This document shows positions 1 to 7,277 of a DNA stretch of 46,265 nucleotides, one piece after another. The notes below the pieces were generated by a model that saw nothing but the letters and a program-made list of their open reading frames with translations, did not search any database and was not told the DNA's origin. The translations under genes were made by a program, and so were the position numbers. Every line of letters starts with the position of its first letter. Positions within the stretch are counted from its first letter, which is position 1. This DNA is from JBCBGF01 sp039820585 (GTDB lineage Bacteria; Pseudomonadota; Alphaproteobacteria; Rhodobacterales; Rhodobacteraceae), in assembly GCA_039820585.1 (NCBI GenBank), contig JBCBPV010000025.1, positions 1 to 46,265 of the forward strand, in the 5' to 3' direction.

Positions 1-60
1 CGCAAGAGCAGCGTTCGCGAACATGGTCGCGACGATAGCAAGAATGAGACGTTTAATCAT
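1..60 (-). CDS. Partial exported protein, signal peptide only
   Basis: Only the first 20 codons are inside the window; the gene runs off the left edge. The visible peptide is a textbook Sec signal: two basic residues, a hydrophobic stretch (LILAIVATMFANAALA) and an Ala-x-Ala-like end. An AGAGGTG ribosome-binding site lies about five bases ahead of the ATG at position 60, which supports the start. The gene reads in the same direction as the TPR lipoprotein upstream of it and may belong to the same exopolysaccharide or exosortase region. The mature protein cannot be identified; a CTERM-type sorting substrate is possible but unproven. Confidence 0.6.
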   Translation of the reverse strand, partial: MIKRLILAIVATMFANAALA

Positions 61-205
61 GACGCACCTCTACGTTTCCCCAGAGACGGGCCCACTATGT
101 CGGGTGCCCGTTTTGATTTGAAGCTTTTTTAACCCGAAGTTTCCAGAAACACTGAGCGTCCCCGCATCCGTAACGCATCGGCAACAACAATAGCATGACG
201 CAGGC
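61..205. other. Intergenic leader region with inverted repeats
   Basis: This gap separates the TPR gene from the exported protein, both on the minus strand. It contains an inverted repeat of the form GTTTC-CA-GAAAC at 139-150 and a longer hairpin with arms near 87-92 and 107-112, followed on the plus strand by T-rich sequence. These could be an operator and a leader hairpin for the partial gene, or a terminator for nothing obvious. No gene is seen here. Confidence 0.3.
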
Positions 206-2653
206 TCAATTGGCATCGGAACCGGTCATAAAAGACTGGATCCTCGCAACTTCGTTACGCGCGGTTTGGAACGGCGCCCGCGGGTCGTCGGGCCCTGCCA
301 GCGTCAGCGCGCGCTCAAACAACGCCAGCGCATCGGCGTCCCGCGCATCGGCGACATAGGCCATGCCCAGCCTAAAGATCACCAGCGGATCATCGGGCAG
401 CGCGGCGGCCGCCGGTTCCAGGTGGGCCAGCGCCTCTTCGATCAACCCGCGTCGATAGGCGATCCAGCCGTAGGTGTCTTGAAAGGCCGGAACAGACACA
501 CCGCGCAGGCGTTTGGCGACGGTAAAGGCGCGCTCCAGATCCTCTGGGCTATCGCGATAGGTGCTGAGCAGACTGGCCAAGTTATTGGCCAGCACAGGCG
601 AGCCGGGATTGGCGGCATACAGTGTCTCATACACCGCAATTGCTCCGTCGATATCGCCTTCGTCCTGCAAGACGCCCGCCTTGGCCCAAAGCAGGTTTTG
701 ATCATCTGGCAGCGCCTGCAAGGCAGCCTCCAGTACCTCTGCCGCGGTCTCGGGCGTGCCGTCGCGCAGCTCGGTCGCGTAGAGCGCGCGCCAGACGATG
801 TCATCGGTTGGATCCTCTTCCAGAAGCGCGCGGTAGATCTCGCGCGCGGGACCACTGCGCCCGGTCGCAGCCATGAGCGAGGCCTTGAGGTAGCGCATCA
901 CCGGGCGGTCGGGATCCTGGGACAGGGCCGCGTCGATGAATCGTTCGGCGGCGGAATAATCCCGCGCTGCAAAATGAGCACGCACCACAGCCAGTTCGGC
1001 ACCGTTTGTCCCGTCACGATCTGTCAGTTCTTCCAGGAACCCGATTGCCTCGGCGCTAAGCTGGCGGGCGTTCAGGCGCATGACTTCCAGCGCTTGCGCG
1101 GCATCGCGCGCCTCGGACGTGGGCTGGGCGCGCAGCTCACCCTCGATCCGGGCGGCGCGCATCCAATCCTGCCGTGCCACATAGGCCTGACCAAGGAAGC
1201 TAAGAAGCCGCGCATCCCCCGGTGTCACCTGCAACGCATTGCGCACGATGGCCTCGGCCGTCCGGTCCTTGCCATCGGCCGCCAGGAACCGGGCGTAATT
1301 CAACGCCTCTTCGGGTTTCGATCCGCTGGCCTCGAACGCCAGCGACAGCATTTCCCCTGCCAGCCCGCGATTGCCGTTGCGGGTGTGCGCCTCGGCCATC
1401 TGTGTCATGGCTTGGGCATCCAGCGGGGCCTGGTCCAACGCCGCGCGCAAGGCGGCAATCGCATCATCGGCGCGGTCATCCTGGATCAGCCAGGCCGCGC
1501 GGATCTTCAGACCCTCGACATGGCCAACATCCTGGGCCAGCACCTCATCCACATATTGCCGGGCTTCGATGACCTTGCCTTCTGCGGCGAGCATGCGTGC
1601 GAGGCTGACCTTATTGTCCCGCGTCTGACGACCACGAACAGCGCCATCAAGAAGCGCCTCCATCGCCATGATGGCCCCGGCGGTATCGCCTGCATCGAAC
1701 CGGATTTCGGCTGCAATAGACCCGAAAAGGGCCGGGTTCACCCCGTCGGCCACGAAGCGGTCCAGCTGTTCGAGCGCCGCGTCCTCGCCGCGCATCTCAC
1801 GCAAAAACACGACCAGCCGCATCTGGTTGGCTTCCGCGGTATCGCCACCCACCGCCGCCTGATCGCGCAGAAACGCCTCGGCCTTGTCCAGCGCGCCTTG
1901 GTCGGTGTACCAGCCGATCAGATCATCCGCGAAATCGCGCTGTTGGGGGAAGGCGGCAACCGCCTGTTCCAACCCGGCGCCAAAACCCGCCTCATCCCCG
2001 ATCTCACCCAGAAGGCTAAGCTTCGTGCGGAATTTCTCTTCCGTCACCACGCCATCTTCAATGGCCGCGCGCACATGCACCAGCGCATCGGCATAGGATT
2101 TGTCGCGGATCAGGTTGTCGATCACGATCTCACGGGCAAGCGATGGATCGTCGAGGGACGCAAGCAGCGTCTCTGTTCGACCCGCGGCGTCCCGGCGGGC
2201 GGCGGTATCGCGGCGGGAGATGGCACTGCGAAAATCAAGCGCGGCCGAGATGACCTGAACCCGTGGATCATCGGGGGCGTTGGTAATCACACGGTTGCCG
2301 TGATAGACCGCATCGTCCCAGCGGCCCATCCGAACCGCCATATCCGCGAGGACAATCCGAAGTTCTGTCTCGGACGGGTACATCTCTACCAGAGTGGTAT
2401 AGTTGCGGTAGGACTCGCCCCATTTGCCACGATCGCGGATGATATCGGCAAAAAGCTTGCGCGCCTCCATATGGCGCGCGTCCAGGCTCAGGACATTGCG
2501 CAACTCGACCAAGGCGCGGTCGACATCGCCTGCCTCAAACAGTTCTATCCCGGATTGGAAGTGTGCCTCGGCCCGTTCTTCGGATGAATCGCACGCCGCC
2601 AGCAGGGCCAGCGACAGGACCAGAGGCAAAAGAAGTGATGGGCGTGATGACAT
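206..2653 (-). CDS. TPR-repeat lipoprotein of exopolysaccharide/exosortase type (PrsT-like)
   Basis: An 815-residue protein. It opens with a lipoprotein signal (SLALLAACDSS), with the lipid-modified cysteine about 21 residues in, and is then built almost entirely of tetratricopeptide-like helical pairs (motifs such as AEAHFQSGIELFEAGDVDRA and AVYETLYAANPGSPVLANNL). The ATG at 2653 is preferred because it places the lipobox correctly; an in-frame ATG at 2728 would add 25 residues with no signal character. Very large TPR lipoproteins of this kind (PrsT family) accompany exosortase-linked polysaccharide loci, where they are thought to scaffold export in the periplasm. It lies 90 bases downstream of the sugar transferase on the same strand, so it is probably co-transcribed. 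The family call is strong; the exosortase link is inference. Confidence 0.8.
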   Translation of the reverse strand: MSSRPSLLLPLVLSLALLAACDSSEERAEAHFQSGIELFEAGDVDRALVELRNVLSLDARHMEARKLFADIIRDRGKWGESYRNYTTLVEMYPSETELRIVLADMAVRMGRWDDAVYHGNRVITNAPDDPRVQVISAALDFRSAISRRDTAARRDAAGRTETLLASLDDPSLAREIVIDNLIRDKSYADALVHVRAAIEDGVVTEEKFRTKLSLLGEIGDEAGFGAGLEQAVAAFPQQRDFADDLIGWYTDQGALDKAEAFLRDQAAVGGDTAEANQMRLVVFLREMRGEDAALEQLDRFVADGVNPALFGSIAAEIRFDAGDTAGAIMAMEALLDGAVRGRQTRDNKVSLARMLAAEGKVIEARQYVDEVLAQDVGHVEGLKIRAAWLIQDDRADDAIAALRAALDQAPLDAQAMTQMAEAHTRNGNRGLAGEMLSLAFEASGSKPEEALNYARFLAADGKDRTAEAIVRNALQVTPGDARLLSFLGQAYVARQDWMRAARIEGELRAQPTSEARDAAQALEVMRLNARQLSAEAIGFLEELTDRDGTNGAELAVVRAHFAARDYSAAERFIDAALSQDPDRPVMRYLKASLMAATGRSGPAREIYRALLEEDPTDDIVWRALYATELRDGTPETAAEVLEAALQALPDDQNLLWAKAGVLQDEGDIDGAIAVYETLYAANPGSPVLANNLASLLSTYRDSPEDLERAFTVAKRLRGVSVPAFQDTYGWIAYRRGLIEEALAHLEPAAAALPDDPLVIFRLGMAYVADARDADALALFERALTLAGPDDPRAPFQTARNEVARIQSFMTGSDAN

Positions 2654-2743
2654 TCTGCGCGGGCTCGCGTCAAAGACATCTTGGGGGTTCGTCGTGTGAA
2701 CGGCGGGGTGCAACGGCCCGCCATCCAAGGTCTTGGGCGAAGC

Positions 2744-3430
2744 TTAGTAGCCGGTCGCCTTGAACACCACACCCACGGTGCGTGCAATCAGGCGGATGTC
2801 CGTCAGCAACGACATCGACTGACCATACTGGGTGTCGTACTTGGCACGGGCGCTGAACTCACACTCATTCCGGGCCGACACCTGCCATGGGCCAGTGATA
2901 CCGGGCAGCATCGCGTAGTAGGCGGCACCCGGATACAGACGGCGCTGTTCGGGCATCATCGGGCGCGGGCCAACAATCGACATCTCACCCCGGAGCACGT
3001 TCCATAACTGCGGCAGTTCATCCACCGACGTCTTGCGCAGCACCCGGCCGATGCGCGTTACCCGCGGATCATCCTTCAATTTCTGATGATTGTGCCATTC
3101 TTCATACGCTGCCGGGTTCTTTTGCAGATACTCCTGCAAAAGCGCATCGGCATTGGCCACCATCGTGCGGAATTTCCAGATCGTGAATTCCCGACCGTCG
3201 CGCCCCACACGCTTTTGACGGAAGAACGGCATCTGGCCATCCAGCACCAGCGCCAGCGTGATCACGGCAATCACAGGAAGGATGATTGGCAGCGCAGCAA
3301 GCAGCAGCACCAGATCGAACAACCGCTTTCCAGCGCGTCTGTACAAGCCCGATCGCACGGGTGCGGTGAACGACGGTACCGCGATTTGGACGTCTTCCGC
3401 CCTATCTATGCTCTCAAAGTGAACAGTCAT
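2744..3430 (-). CDS. Undecaprenyl-phosphate sugar-1-phosphate transferase (ExoY/WcaJ type)
   Basis: A 228-residue bacterial sugar transferase that should load the first sugar phosphate onto undecaprenyl phosphate at the inner membrane. Visible marks are the N-terminal KRLFDLVLLLAALPIILP membrane helix, the FRQKRVGRDG and IWKFRTM motifs, DELPQLWNVLRGEMSIVGPRP, and the closing PGITGPWQVSARN segment. Only the single-helix catalytic form is present, as in ExoY, without the long multi-helix N-terminus of WbaP or WcaJ. An upstream open frame reaches 3808, but its extra residues look non-coding, so the ATG at 3430 is chosen; its ribosome site is weak. It is the first gene of the minus arm diverging from the ATPase-GumC-CpsD arm, which fits an initiating enzyme for the same polymer. 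Confidence 0.9.
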   Translation of the reverse strand: MTVHFESIDRAEDVQIAVPSFTAPVRSGLYRRAGKRLFDLVLLLAALPIILPVIAVITLALVLDGQMPFFRQKRVGRDGREFTIWKFRTMVANADALLQEYLQKNPAAYEEWHNHQKLKDDPRVTRIGRVLRKTSVDELPQLWNVLRGEMSIVGPRPMMPEQRRLYPGAAYYAMLPGITGPWQVSARNECEFSARAKYDTQYGQSMSLLTDIRLIARTVGVVFKATGY

Positions 3431-4050
3431 GAACCCAGCACCAGCCACAATTGGCTGGTTCCCCCAATTACTCGTTGCACTACAGAAAGGATGCAGATCC
3501 CTTCCAAACACAGGGACAGCGTCCCCAAAACCCCATACGGCTCCCAGTTGCCGATGATTGAAACGTAGCATTGGACAGATTCTCCAGCAAACTGCGTGGT
3601 TCGCCCAAAAAACGCCGTAAATCCTTAAGGCATTGTTAAATTTACGTTTTAGAAATTTTCGGCGCCACAATTGTGTCAAATTGTAAGAAGGTGTGCCCCA
3701 AAAGCGGCACAATTTGTCGATGCTCCCGAAACAATTCCTGTAAACTTGTCCACACTTGGGCTGGTTTGTAGACGCTGGGGCTAGTCGATTCGACGGCGCG
3801 CGCCACACAAAAGCCTAGAATCGCAAGGCGGTGGCGCGGGGGTCGGCAAAAGAACGCTTAGGGTTCCAATTTCGCCCGAATCCGTTTCCGATTGCGCAAC
3901 GACTGTCGGCATTGGCGACCTTTGGAGTGCAAAGAAGAGAAAACGCGGTGCTTGTCCTTAAAGCCGTGTGACTCTTTCGCCGTGAAAGGCCAGATAAGGG
4001 TGTGAGTGGGCGCACGAGGCCCATATGTGCGTGGAGAGGTTGTGGTGCAA
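3431..4050. other. Divergent intergenic region of the exopolysaccharide locus
   Basis: About 620 bases without a convincing gene, separating the sugar transferase (minus) from the ATPase (plus). The middle (3600-3750) is clearly more AT-rich than its surroundings, as expected for back-to-back promoters, and carries repeated ACAATT-type elements (see separate entry). Open frames inside it are short and lack ribosome sites. A GGAGAGG ribosome site near its right end serves the ATPase gene. Confidence 0.6.
3666..3717. promoter_or_regulatory. Cluster of ACAATT(T)G elements, candidate operator
   Basis: Three related elements sit within 52 bases of the AT-rich centre of the divergent region: a perfect palindrome CACAATTGTG at 3666-3675, CAAATTGT at 3677-3684 (the inverse of ACAATTTG), and ACAATTTGT at 3709-3717. 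Spaced repeats between divergent promoters suggest a regulator that controls both arms. The regulator is unknown; the AT-richness alone could produce some of this similarity. Confidence 0.35.
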
Positions 4051-4914
4051 ATGATGTCTGAGTCCGGGCTCTACACGGAACAGTTCGCTCTGTCGGAGCG
4101 GCCGTTCACGCTGTTGCCCGATCCCGAGTTCATCTTTTGGACTCCGATGCACAGTCGCGCGTATTCGATCCTGGAATACGGGATCATGACGCACGCGCCC
4201 ATCACCGTGATCACGGGCGAAGTGGGCGCTGGTAAAACAACGCTTCTGCAAAAGCTGCTCAAGTCGATCCCCGAAGATGTGACGATCGGCTTGATCTCGA
4301 ACGCCCAGGGCGGACGGGGGGAGTTGCTGCGCTGGGTGCTGAACGCACTTGATATAGATACGTCGGGAATTGAAGACTATGTGCAGCTGTTCCAGATGCT
4401 GCAGAACTTCCTGATCGAAGAATATGCACAGGGCCGCCGGTCGATCCTGGTGATCGACGAGGCACAAAACCTGTCGATCGAAGGCTTGGAAGAGCTTCGG
4501 ATGCTCACCAACGTCAACTCTAATAAAGATGAGTTGCTGCAGCTGGTCCTCGTCGGCCAGCCCGAGCTGCGCGAAATGGTTCTGCGGCCGGAGCTGCGCC
4601 AATTCGCACAGAGGGTGGTGGCCAACTTCCACCTGCCTGCAATGGATAAAGAAACCGTTGCCGCCTATATCAGCCACCGCCTGAAAGTGGCCGGCGGCGA
4701 GGGCAACGAATTCACCAAACAAGCGTGCGAACGCATTTGGGAAGTGTCGGGCGGAGTCCCGCGTCTGGTCAACCAGATCTGTGACTTTGCAATGGTTTAT
4801 GCCGCGTCGAGCGATGAGAAGCTGGTCTTGTCATCGGTCGTGGATCAAGTGGTAGAGGACGGAGTGTTCTTTGCCGGGTACATGGGTAATGAGGGCGTCG
4901 AAGATGAACAGTGA
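4051..4914 (+). CDS. ExeA-like AAA ATPase of exopolysaccharide/exosortase locus
   Basis: A 287-residue P-loop ATPase related to ExeA/GspA-type secretion ATPases and to the ATPase that accompanies exosortase polysaccharide loci. Walker A is GEVGAGKTT near residues 56-64, Walker B is ILVIDEAQ near 132-139, and the N-terminal FALSERPFTLLPDPEF segment is typical of the family. A tandem ATG at 4051/4054 behind GGAGAGG (4033-4039) is taken as the start; a GTG at 4006 is less likely. The C-terminus overlaps the start of the GumC gene by 11 bases, which implies translational coupling. Its likely role is energising or organising polymer export; its exact partner is not visible. Confidence 0.85.
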   Translation: MMSESGLYTEQFALSERPFTLLPDPEFIFWTPMHSRAYSILEYGIMTHAPITVITGEVGAGKTTLLQKLLKSIPEDVTIGLISNAQGGRGELLRWVLNALDIDTSGIEDYVQLFQMLQNFLIEEYAQGRRSILVIDEAQNLSIEGLEELRMLTNVNSNKDELLQLVLVGQPELREMVLRPELRQFAQRVVANFHLPAMDKETVAAYISHRLKVAGGEGNEFTKQACERIWEVSGGVPRLVNQICDFAMVYAASSDEKLVLSSVVDQVVEDGVFFAGYMGNEGVEDEQ

Positions 4915-6442
4915 CGTAAGATTTTACATCTCAATCTTTCTGCGGCGGCTGCCGATCTTTTCGATCATCGCCTTGTCGATTGCGGCGGCGGCTGTGGTCT
5001 ATTCGCTGCGGATTCCGGCCAAGTACACATCCGATGCGCTGCTTCTGATCGAAGCGCCGGCGATCCCCGATGAACTGGCGGCCTCAACCGTCCGCACCGG
5101 GCCGCGCGAACAGTTGGAAATCATCGAACAGCGGCTTCTGACCCGCGCGAACCTTCTGGACATCGCGGCAGAGCTGAACGTCTATCCCAATTCGGATGAG
5201 CTGTTCCCGGATCAGATCGTGAACCGCATGCGCCGCAACACGGTGTTTGAGGCCAGCACAGGCCGCGACCGTGCGACGATCTTCAACATCTCGTTCGAAG
5301 CCAGCGATCCGCAAACTGCGGCCGCCGTGGTCAATGCCTATGTGACCCGCGTGTTGGATGAGAACGTAGAATTGCGCACCGGCCGGGCCGAAGACACGAT
5401 GGATTTCTTCGACCAGGAAGTCGAACGCCTCGCCAGCGATTTGGCGGCGCAAAGCCAACGGATTCTGGATTTCACCAACGCCAATATCGACTCGCTGCCC
5501 GACACCATGCGCTTCCGCATGGCCGAGCAGGCCGATTTGCGCGCCCAGCGCACGCGGCTTCTGCGCGAGATCAGCGATATCTCGGAAGAGCGGGAGCGCC
5601 TGCTTCTGGTCTTCAACGCCACGGGTGGTACGGGCGACCGGAACCTTGATACGCGGTCCGATGAAGAACGCGATCTGGCCGCTGCTCAACTGGAACTGGA
5701 CGAGGCGCTGGCGGTTCTGTCGGAACAGCATCCGCGCGTACGCACCCTGCGCGCGCGCATCGGAAGCCTGGAACGGCGCGTGGCCGCGAACTCGGGCCGG
5801 GTGGAAGAGGTGAACCCGCTTCAGCGCCGCGAAAGCATTCTTGAAATTCAGCTGGGCGATCTCGACAGCCGCAAAGAGCGGACCGAACAAGAGATTGCCG
5901 ATATCGAGGCTGAGCTTGTTGAACTGCAAAAGACGCTGGAAGCCACGCCAGGGAACGCCGTTCTTCTGGAATCGCTGGAACGTGACTATTCAGCGATCGA
6001 GCGTCAGTACGAACAGGCCATTCGCCGGCAGTCCGAAGCTGCAACCGGAGAACGGATCGAGGCACTGGCCAAAGGCGAACGCATCCTGATCCTGAACCAG
6101 CCCGTGGTGCCCCGCAATCCATCCAGCCCGAACCGTCAGCTGTATTCTCTGGCCGGCATCGTGTTGGGCCTGGGCGCAGGTGCCGGTGTGGTTTTGCTGC
6201 TGGAGCTGTTGAACAAGGCGATCCGTCGCCCGGTCGAGATGACACGCTCGCTTGGCATCGTGCCGCTGGCGACGCTTCCGGTAATTCGGACGCCTGGCGA
6301 AACGCTGCGGCGCAGGTCGATCCTGTCGTTTGGGGTTCTGACACTGCTGATCGGGATACCGCTGTTCCTGTACTACATCCACGTGGCAATCATGCCGATC
6401 GATCTGGTGGTCGAAAATCTTCTGAGTGCATTCGGCATTTAA
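4904..6442 (+). CDS. Polysaccharide chain-length determinant / co-polymerase (GumC/Wzz family)
   Basis: A 512-residue inner-membrane protein with one helix near the N-terminus (IFSIIALSIAAAAVVYSL), a long charged coiled-coil periplasmic domain (roughly residues 130-380), and two hydrophobic segments near the C-terminus (LAGIVLGLGAGAGVVLLLEL and a last one ending near IMPIDL). The RNPSSPNRQLYSLAGIVLG segment before the second membrane helix is the characteristic proline-rich Wzz motif. The start at 4904 has GAGGG eight bases upstream and overlaps the ATPase gene. With the separate CpsD kinase downstream it forms a two-component tyrosine-kinase co-polymerase that should set polymer length. Confidence 0.9.
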   Translation: MNSDVRFYISIFLRRLPIFSIIALSIAAAAVVYSLRIPAKYTSDALLLIEAPAIPDELAASTVRTGPREQLEIIEQRLLTRANLLDIAAELNVYPNSDELFPDQIVNRMRRNTVFEASTGRDRATIFNISFEASDPQTAAAVVNAYVTRVLDENVELRTGRAEDTMDFFDQEVERLASDLAAQSQRILDFTNANIDSLPDTMRFRMAEQADLRAQRTRLLREISDISEERERLLLVFNATGGTGDRNLDTRSDEERDLAAAQLELDEALAVLSEQHPRVRTLRARIGSLERRVAANSGRVEEVNPLQRRESILEIQLGDLDSRKERTEQEIADIEAELVELQKTLEATPGNAVLLESLERDYSAIERQYEQAIRRQSEAATGERIEALAKGERILILNQPVVPRNPSSPNRQLYSLAGIVLGLGAGAGVVLLLELLNKAIRRPVEMTRSLGIVPLATLPVIRTPGETLRRRSILSFGVLTLLIGIPLFLYYIHVAIMPIDLVVENLLSAFGI

Positions 6443-6470
6443 TGCCGCCTAGGTAACGAGGTCCTATCCA

Positions 6471-7277
6471 ATGGAAAAACTTCAGGCCGCGATCGAAAAG
6501 GCCCGCGAACAACGGCAGCGGACCGTTCGCTCCAAGTCGCAGGCATCCACAACCGCCGGTGCCGATCTGGACGCATGGGCCGGTCTGACCGAGTTTGAGC
6601 CCCGCGCAGCAGATCTGAACCGCAGCCGGATCTTCGTTGAAGGCCAAACCACCGAGGCGGCCTATTTCGACGTGCTGCGCACCAAGATCCTGCAGCAATG
6701 CAAGGACAACGGCTGGCGCAGGGTCCTGGTCACGTCGCCCACGAAATCCTGCGGCAAGACGACGATTTGCGGCAACCTGGCCGCCAGCATGACGCGCCAA
6801 TCGGACCGTCACATGATGGTCTTCGACATGGATATGCGGCGCCCCTACATGGCCAAGGCGTTTGGCTATCGCGGGGAATACAGCGTGTCGGATGTCTTGG
6901 AAGGCACGGTTACATTTGGCGATCAGGCCGTGCGCTTTGGCGAAAACGTCGCGATCTCGATGAACCAGGCCCCAGCGGCGAACCCATCCAAGTTGATCCT
7001 GGCGGACAACACCCCCCGCATCATCGACCGTATCGAACGCGACTTTGCACCCGACATCATGCTGTTTGACACACCGCCACTTTTGGCGACGGACGATACG
7101 CTGGCGCTGTTGAAGATGGTTGACTGCGCGCTGATCATCGCCGCGGCTGAAATGACGACAACCGATCAGCTGGATATCACGGAAAAAGAGGTGGCAGAGC
7201 ACACCAACGTCATGGGCGTTGTGTTGAACAAGTGCCTCTACACCGAAAAGGCCTATGGGTACGAATACAAGTACTAG
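6471..7277 (+). CDS. CpsD/CapB-family tyrosine autokinase
   Basis: A 268-residue cytoplasmic BY-kinase domain. It shows a Walker A variant SPTKSCGKTT (about residues 89-98), the Walker A' motif VFDMDMRRP (about 117-125) that defines bacterial tyrosine kinases, and Walker B IMLFDTPPL. The last 13 residues (LYTEKAYGYEYKY) are a tyrosine cluster for autophosphorylation. The kinase partners the preceding GumC protein, from which it is separated by 28 bases carrying a GAGG ribosome site. Its stop codon shares a CTAG tetranucleotide with the stop of the convergent sulfatase gene. Confidence 0.9.
   Translation: MEKLQAAIEKAREQRQRTVRSKSQASTTAGADLDAWAGLTEFEPRAADLNRSRIFVEGQTTEAAYFDVLRTKILQQCKDNGWRRVLVTSPTKSCGKTTICGNLAASMTRQSDRHMMVFDMDMRRPYMAKAFGYRGEYSVSDVLEGTVTFGDQAVRFGENVAISMNQAPAANPSKLILADNTPRIIDRIERDFAPDIMLFDTPPLLATDDTLALLKMVDCALIIAAAEMTTTDQLDITEKEVAEHTNVMGVVLNKCLYTEKAYGYEYKY

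Noticed and set aside
266..2587. A 773-residue open frame on the plus strand opposite the TPR lipoprotein gene
   Set aside because: The minus frame has a lipobox and regular TPR periodicity, while the plus frame is a histidine/arginine/glycine-rich mirror typical of antisense frames in GC-rich DNA.
3431..3808. N-terminal extension of the sugar transferase
   Set aside because: The added residues lack family similarity and cross the AT-rich promoter region, and the domain proper begins soon after the ATG at 3430.
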